The position numbers were made by a program, and so were the translations under genes. DNA of 8,835 nt from Actinomycetes bacterium (GTDB taxonomy: Bacteria > Actinomycetota > Humimicrobiia > JAHJRV01), in assembly GCA_030640275.1 (NCBI GenBank), contig DAOWJR010000032.1, forward strand, positions 1 to 8,835, read 5' to 3'. Shown here in pieces: positions 6,509 to 8,835 of this stretch. The first letter of the stretch is position 1; each line of letters starts with the position of its first letter. The notes under the pieces were generated by a model. That model made no database searches, was not told the origin of the DNA, and was given only the letters and a program-made list of their open reading frames with translations.

Positions 6509-6523
6509 ACTAATGAGATTAGT
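6509..6523. repeat. Palindrome ACTAAT-GAG-ATTAGT upstream of thrS
   Basis: A perfect 6-bp inverted repeat with a 3-nt centre, about 40-54 nt upstream of the inferred thrS transcription start. That is a position typical of an activator or other protein site. The same half-sites occur in the infC 5' region (4204-4219). Confidence 0.4.
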
Positions 6524-6645
6524 CTAAAGTTTAATATATTATCTTCACCTTTTAAGAAGAAAAATTTATAATTGAGTATAAACCTTGTACATTAACACTA
6601 CAAATCAAGTGTAGAGATATAAAGTATGTTTTAAACTTAATTCAA

Positions 6646-6671
6646 TTGACACCATATAAATATATTATAAT
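6646..6671 (+). promoter_or_regulatory. Possible promoter of the RNase HII-like gene
   Basis: Perfect TTGACA (6646-6651) and perfect TATAAT (6666-6671), but the spacer is only 14 nt, shorter than the usual 16-18. It is the best candidate in the region for rightward transcription, and it would leave a leader of about 80 nt. Confidence 0.4.
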
Positions 6672-6759
6672 TTACTAATCTAATATAAAAAATTAATCTA
6701 CTATATGAAATCAAATTTAATAATCTTTTTAAAATTTTTAAAAATAGTCTTAGGTTAAA

Positions 6760-7905
6760 TTGGAAAATAATTATTATGTTTTAGGTATAGATGAAGCAGG
6801 ATATGGACCAGATATTGGTCCACTTGTTGTAACATCTTCACTTTTTAGACTTAGTGAAAAATATAATTCAGAGAAATTTTGGGAGACTCTTTCTGAAATA
6901 GTCTCAAAAAAAACAAAGGAATTTCCAGAAAAAGTAATAGTTGCAGATAGTAAAGATATATTTAAAAATCATCCAAAAAATTATTTAATAGGTGAAACTA
7001 CTGCTTTGTGTTCTTACTGTCTTTTATATCCTGTGCCACTTAATTTTCAAGAATTCCTACAAAATATATTCTTAGATAACTTAGATTTATTTCAAAAAAG
7101 ATGCAAAACTTTTAGTGAATATACATATAGAATGTGTTGGGGTAATAATAATTTTTTTTCTGAAGATCCTTTAAATTCTAAAAATTTAAATCCAAAACCC
7201 TATATTAATGATTTATTCCCAAAACTAAAAAAAGTTATAAAAAGTTCAGGAATTGATTTAATAGATATAAAAAGTATAGTTTTATGTCCACATTTATATA
7301 ATGAATCAATTACTAAAAAAGGGAAACTTTTTTTAAATTACTTACAATTTGAGAGATTAATAGAAAATGCTTTAAAAAGGATTTTGATAGAAAATATTTC
7401 AGTTAAAGATAAAGAAGAGACAGTAAAGTTAGAAAAAAAATATAAAAAAGAAACAAGAAATTTTAAAAAGAATGAGCAAAAGAATAATTTAAATTCAATT
7501 TTTGTAATTGCAGATAAGCTTGGATCAAAAAAATATTATATTAATTACTTAAAAAGTGTGTTACTTAGAGATTTCAATATAAAAGTTTTAGAACAAAGCA
7601 GAGATATATCTACTTATAAGCTATCAAATAATTCAGAAATAAGAATATCCTTTATAAAGGAAGGCGACAAAACCCACTTCCCCATTGCTTTATCTTCTGT
7701 TTTTTCAAAATACATTCGAGAGAGGTTCATTAAAAATATAAATGAATTCTTTGCAACAAAAATTCAAAATTTAGAACCAACAAAGGGGTATGCATATAAA
7801 ATAGAAAAATTTATTGAAGTTACAAATGATGTAAGAAAAAAATATGATATTGCAACAAATTGTTTTTTAAGAAAAAGGGATAGTCTCTTGTACTTATTTG
7901 ACTAA
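6760..7905 (+). CDS. Divergent RNase HII-like (RNase H fold) protein
   Basis: A 381-residue protein starting at TTG 6760. An in-frame TAG lies 9 nt upstream and the DEAG motif follows 10 codons on, so no other start fits; a weak AGG sits 5 nt upstream. GIDEAGYGPDIGPLVVTSS (9-27) resembles the RNase HII GIDEAGRGPLAGPVV motif and supplies acids D11 and E12. ADSKDIF (62-68) resembles DSKKL. D252 in FVIADKLGSKKYY is a candidate third acid. ALSSVFSKYIRERF (310-323) aligns with the AASIxAKVTRD block, with E321 where RNase HII has Asp. RNase HII is about 200 residues and cuts RNA in RNA-DNA hybrids. Here residues 100-245 are extra, ending in a lysine-rich stretch. A similar DEAGYGP-type family exists in Planctomycetes, to my recollection. 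Fold and nuclease activity are inferred; the substrate is unknown. Confidence 0.7.
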   Translation: MENNYYVLGIDEAGYGPDIGPLVVTSSLFRLSEKYNSEKFWETLSEIVSKKTKEFPEKVIVADSKDIFKNHPKNYLIGETTALCSYCLLYPVPLNFQEFLQNIFLDNLDLFQKRCKTFSEYTYRMCWGNNNFFSEDPLNSKNLNPKPYINDLFPKLKKVIKSSGIDLIDIKSIVLCPHLYNESITKKGKLFLNYLQFERLIENALKRILIENISVKDKEETVKLEKKYKKETRNFKKNEQKNNLNSIFVIADKLGSKKYYINYLKSVLLRDFNIKVLEQSRDISTYKLSNNSEIRISFIKEGDKTHFPIALSSVFSKYIRERFIKNINEFFATKIQNLEPTKGYAYKIEKFIEVTNDVRKKYDIATNCFLRKRDSLLYLFD

Positions 7906-7942
7906 TTAGATTCTTCCACTCCACTTAGATTGATAATCTGAT

Positions 7943-8737
7943 TTATTCTTTAAGGAAGGACCAGATTCCATCTAAAATCCAATCAGGTTTTATTTCTGAT
8001 TTACTTACTTCTTCCCTACTAACTACTCCTGTAAGTACTAATGCAGTAGAAATACCTGCTATCTTACCTGCTAAAATATCTGTTTCTAATCTATCTCCAA
8101 TAATTAATGTTTGTTCTTTATTACCATTAAATTTGGAAATGGCAATTTCCATAATATAAATATTTGGTTTTCCAATAACTTTTGCTTTTACTTCAGATGC
8201 AGTCTCAATAGATGAAACTATTGCTCCTGCTCCTGGAATTTCTCCCTCTGGGGTTGGAAATGTAGCATCATAATTTGTAGCAATAAAAATTGCGCTATTT
8301 CTAATGGCAAAATTGGCAATTTTCATCATTTCATAATTAAAATCTGGGTCTTTTCCTACAATAACAAAATCAGCTTTGTGTGCTTCTTTACCATTAACTA
8401 AATTTAATCCTATTTTTCTGATTTCATCCTTTAAAGCTCTGGCTCCAATAACATATGCTTTTTTACCTTTGATATTGTAGTTTTCATAAAGGTATTTTGC
8501 TGTAGCTGTTGATGATGTTATTATTTTGTCATTATCCACTATTATATTCATAGACTTTAATTTCTTTCTATAACCCTCGCTATTTCTTCCAGAGTTATTA
8601 GTTAAAAAAATAAAATCTTTATCTCTTTTTTTTAACTCATCAATAAATTCTTTTGCTTTATGGATAGGTTCATCTTGAATATATATAACCCCATCTAAAT
8701 CTATTATAAAATTTTGAAATTTTTCTATTAATTTCAT
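7943..8737 (-). CDS. NagD-like HAD-IIA family sugar phosphatase
   Basis: A 264-residue cytoplasmic phosphatase of the HAD superfamily, subfamily IIA (NagD / 4-nitrophenylphosphatase type), the usual length. Motif I is DLDGV with nucleophile D13 and acid D15. Motif II is FLTNNSGR (T46). The C2 cap lies between, with TNYDATFPTPEG near 154-165 and GAGAIV. Motif III is K190 in VIGKPN. Motif IV is GDRLETD (D215, D220), which binds Mg2+. All catalytic residues are present. The start is ATG 8737 with AAAGGA about 9 nt upstream. It begins 22 nt after the stop of another minus-strand gene, so the two are probably co-transcribed. It is convergent with the RNase HII-like gene, 37 bp apart. The substrate (a sugar or nucleotide phosphate) cannot be told from sequence. 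Confidence 0.93.
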   Translation of the reverse strand: MKLIEKFQNFIIDLDGVIYIQDEPIHKAKEFIDELKKRDKDFIFLTNNSGRNSEGYRKKLKSMNIIVDNDKIITSSTATAKYLYENYNIKGKKAYVIGARALKDEIRKIGLNLVNGKEAHKADFVIVGKDPDFNYEMMKIANFAIRNSAIFIATNYDATFPTPEGEIPGAGAIVSSIETASEVKAKVIGKPNIYIMEIAISKFNGNKEQTLIIGDRLETDILAGKIAGISTALVLTGVVSREEVSKSEIKPDWILDGIWSFLKE

Positions 8738-8759
8738 CCTTAATAATCCTTTTATATCA

Positions 8760-8835
8760 TTACAAATCAGATAGAAATTTTCTTTTTTTCTTCTTTCTAT
8801 TTAGAAATTCATTAACTATATAACTGGCAACCATT
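8760..8835 (-). CDS. C-terminal end of an unidentified gene entering from the right edge
   Basis: The minus-strand frame ending at TAA 8760-8762 is open to the window edge. It encodes 24 visible residues starting at a Met codon (8834) and ending NRKKKKRKFLSDL, with a strongly basic run near the end. The short 22-nt spacing to the HAD phosphatase and its ribosome binding site supports a real upstream gene in the same operon. The Met is probably internal. The protein is too short here to identify. Confidence 0.55.
   Translation of the reverse strand, partial: MVASYIVNEFLNRKKKKRKFLSDL

Larger units (their letters stand above)
6423..6759. other. Divergent AT-rich intergenic region between thrS and the RNase HII-like gene
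   Basis: 337 bp of very AT-rich DNA serving two divergent genes. It holds the thrS promoter (6476-6484), a palindrome (6509-6523) and a possible rightward promoter (6646-6671). A short inverted repeat CTACA/TGTAG lies near 6597-6614. I found no T-box signature, tRNA or coding frame on either strand. Confidence 0.6.

Noticed and set aside
6423..6759. A T-box or other tRNA-sensing leader for thrS.
   Set aside because: No GGTGG-ACCGCG signature or GC terminator is present on the minus strand, and the inferred leader is only about 47 nt.
7927..7939. AGATT-GAT-AATCT hairpin between the convergent genes as a terminator.
   Set aside because: Only 5 AT-rich pairs and no good T-run on either strand, so too weak to annotate.
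1..8835. CRISPR arrays, insertion sequences, tRNA or rRNA genes, phage attachment sites.
   Set aside because: Apart from the rplT duplicate and short palindromes I saw no repeated units, transposase frames or cloverleaf sequences in the window.

Overview
This AT-rich window carries the conserved bacterial translation cluster thrS - infC - rpmI - rplT - pheS - pheT, all on the minus strand (reading right to left, about 6422 down to 1). To its right are a divergently transcribed gene for an RNase HII-like protein (6760-7905, plus strand) and a minus-strand NagD-type HAD phosphatase (7943-8737), preceded by the last codons of another minus-strand gene that enters from the right edge. The combination of an L20 autoregulatory leader, a T-box element, strong purine-rich ribosome binding sites, several TTG starts and low GC points to a Firmicutes-like or deep-branching thermophile/anaerobe-type bacterium. 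A Clostridia relative or a candidate phylum such as Atribacterota would fit. This assignment is inference, not a match.

Layout on the minus strand: thrS has its own extended -10 promoter (6476-6484). Just after the thrS stop lies a strong sigma-70-type promoter (4390-4418), which feeds an L20 leader with an intrinsic terminator (4281-4375). infC follows, with an ATT start, then rpmI, with a TTG start inside infC, then rplT. Between rplT and pheS is an unusual 252-bp regulatory slot. It holds the 3' half of a T-box (a Stem III-like hairpin, the T-box sequence and a terminator) with no room for the codon-reading Stem I. Next comes a diverged 92-bp duplicate of the rplT ribosome binding site and first codons. 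The duplicate forms a 32-codon ORF whose TGA overlaps the pheS ATG. pheT follows pheS and runs off the left edge.

The genes make threonyl- and phenylalanyl-tRNA synthetases, initiation factor IF3 and ribosomal proteins L35 and L20. In E. coli the same gene order exists, and the rplT-pheS gap holds the pheM leader peptide attenuator. Here the same slot holds a truncated T-box and an L20-derived leader ORF, which is the most unusual feature of the window. The second point of interest is the RNase HII-like protein: it keeps the DEAG active-site motif but differs from standard RNase HII in length, insertions and one acidic position.
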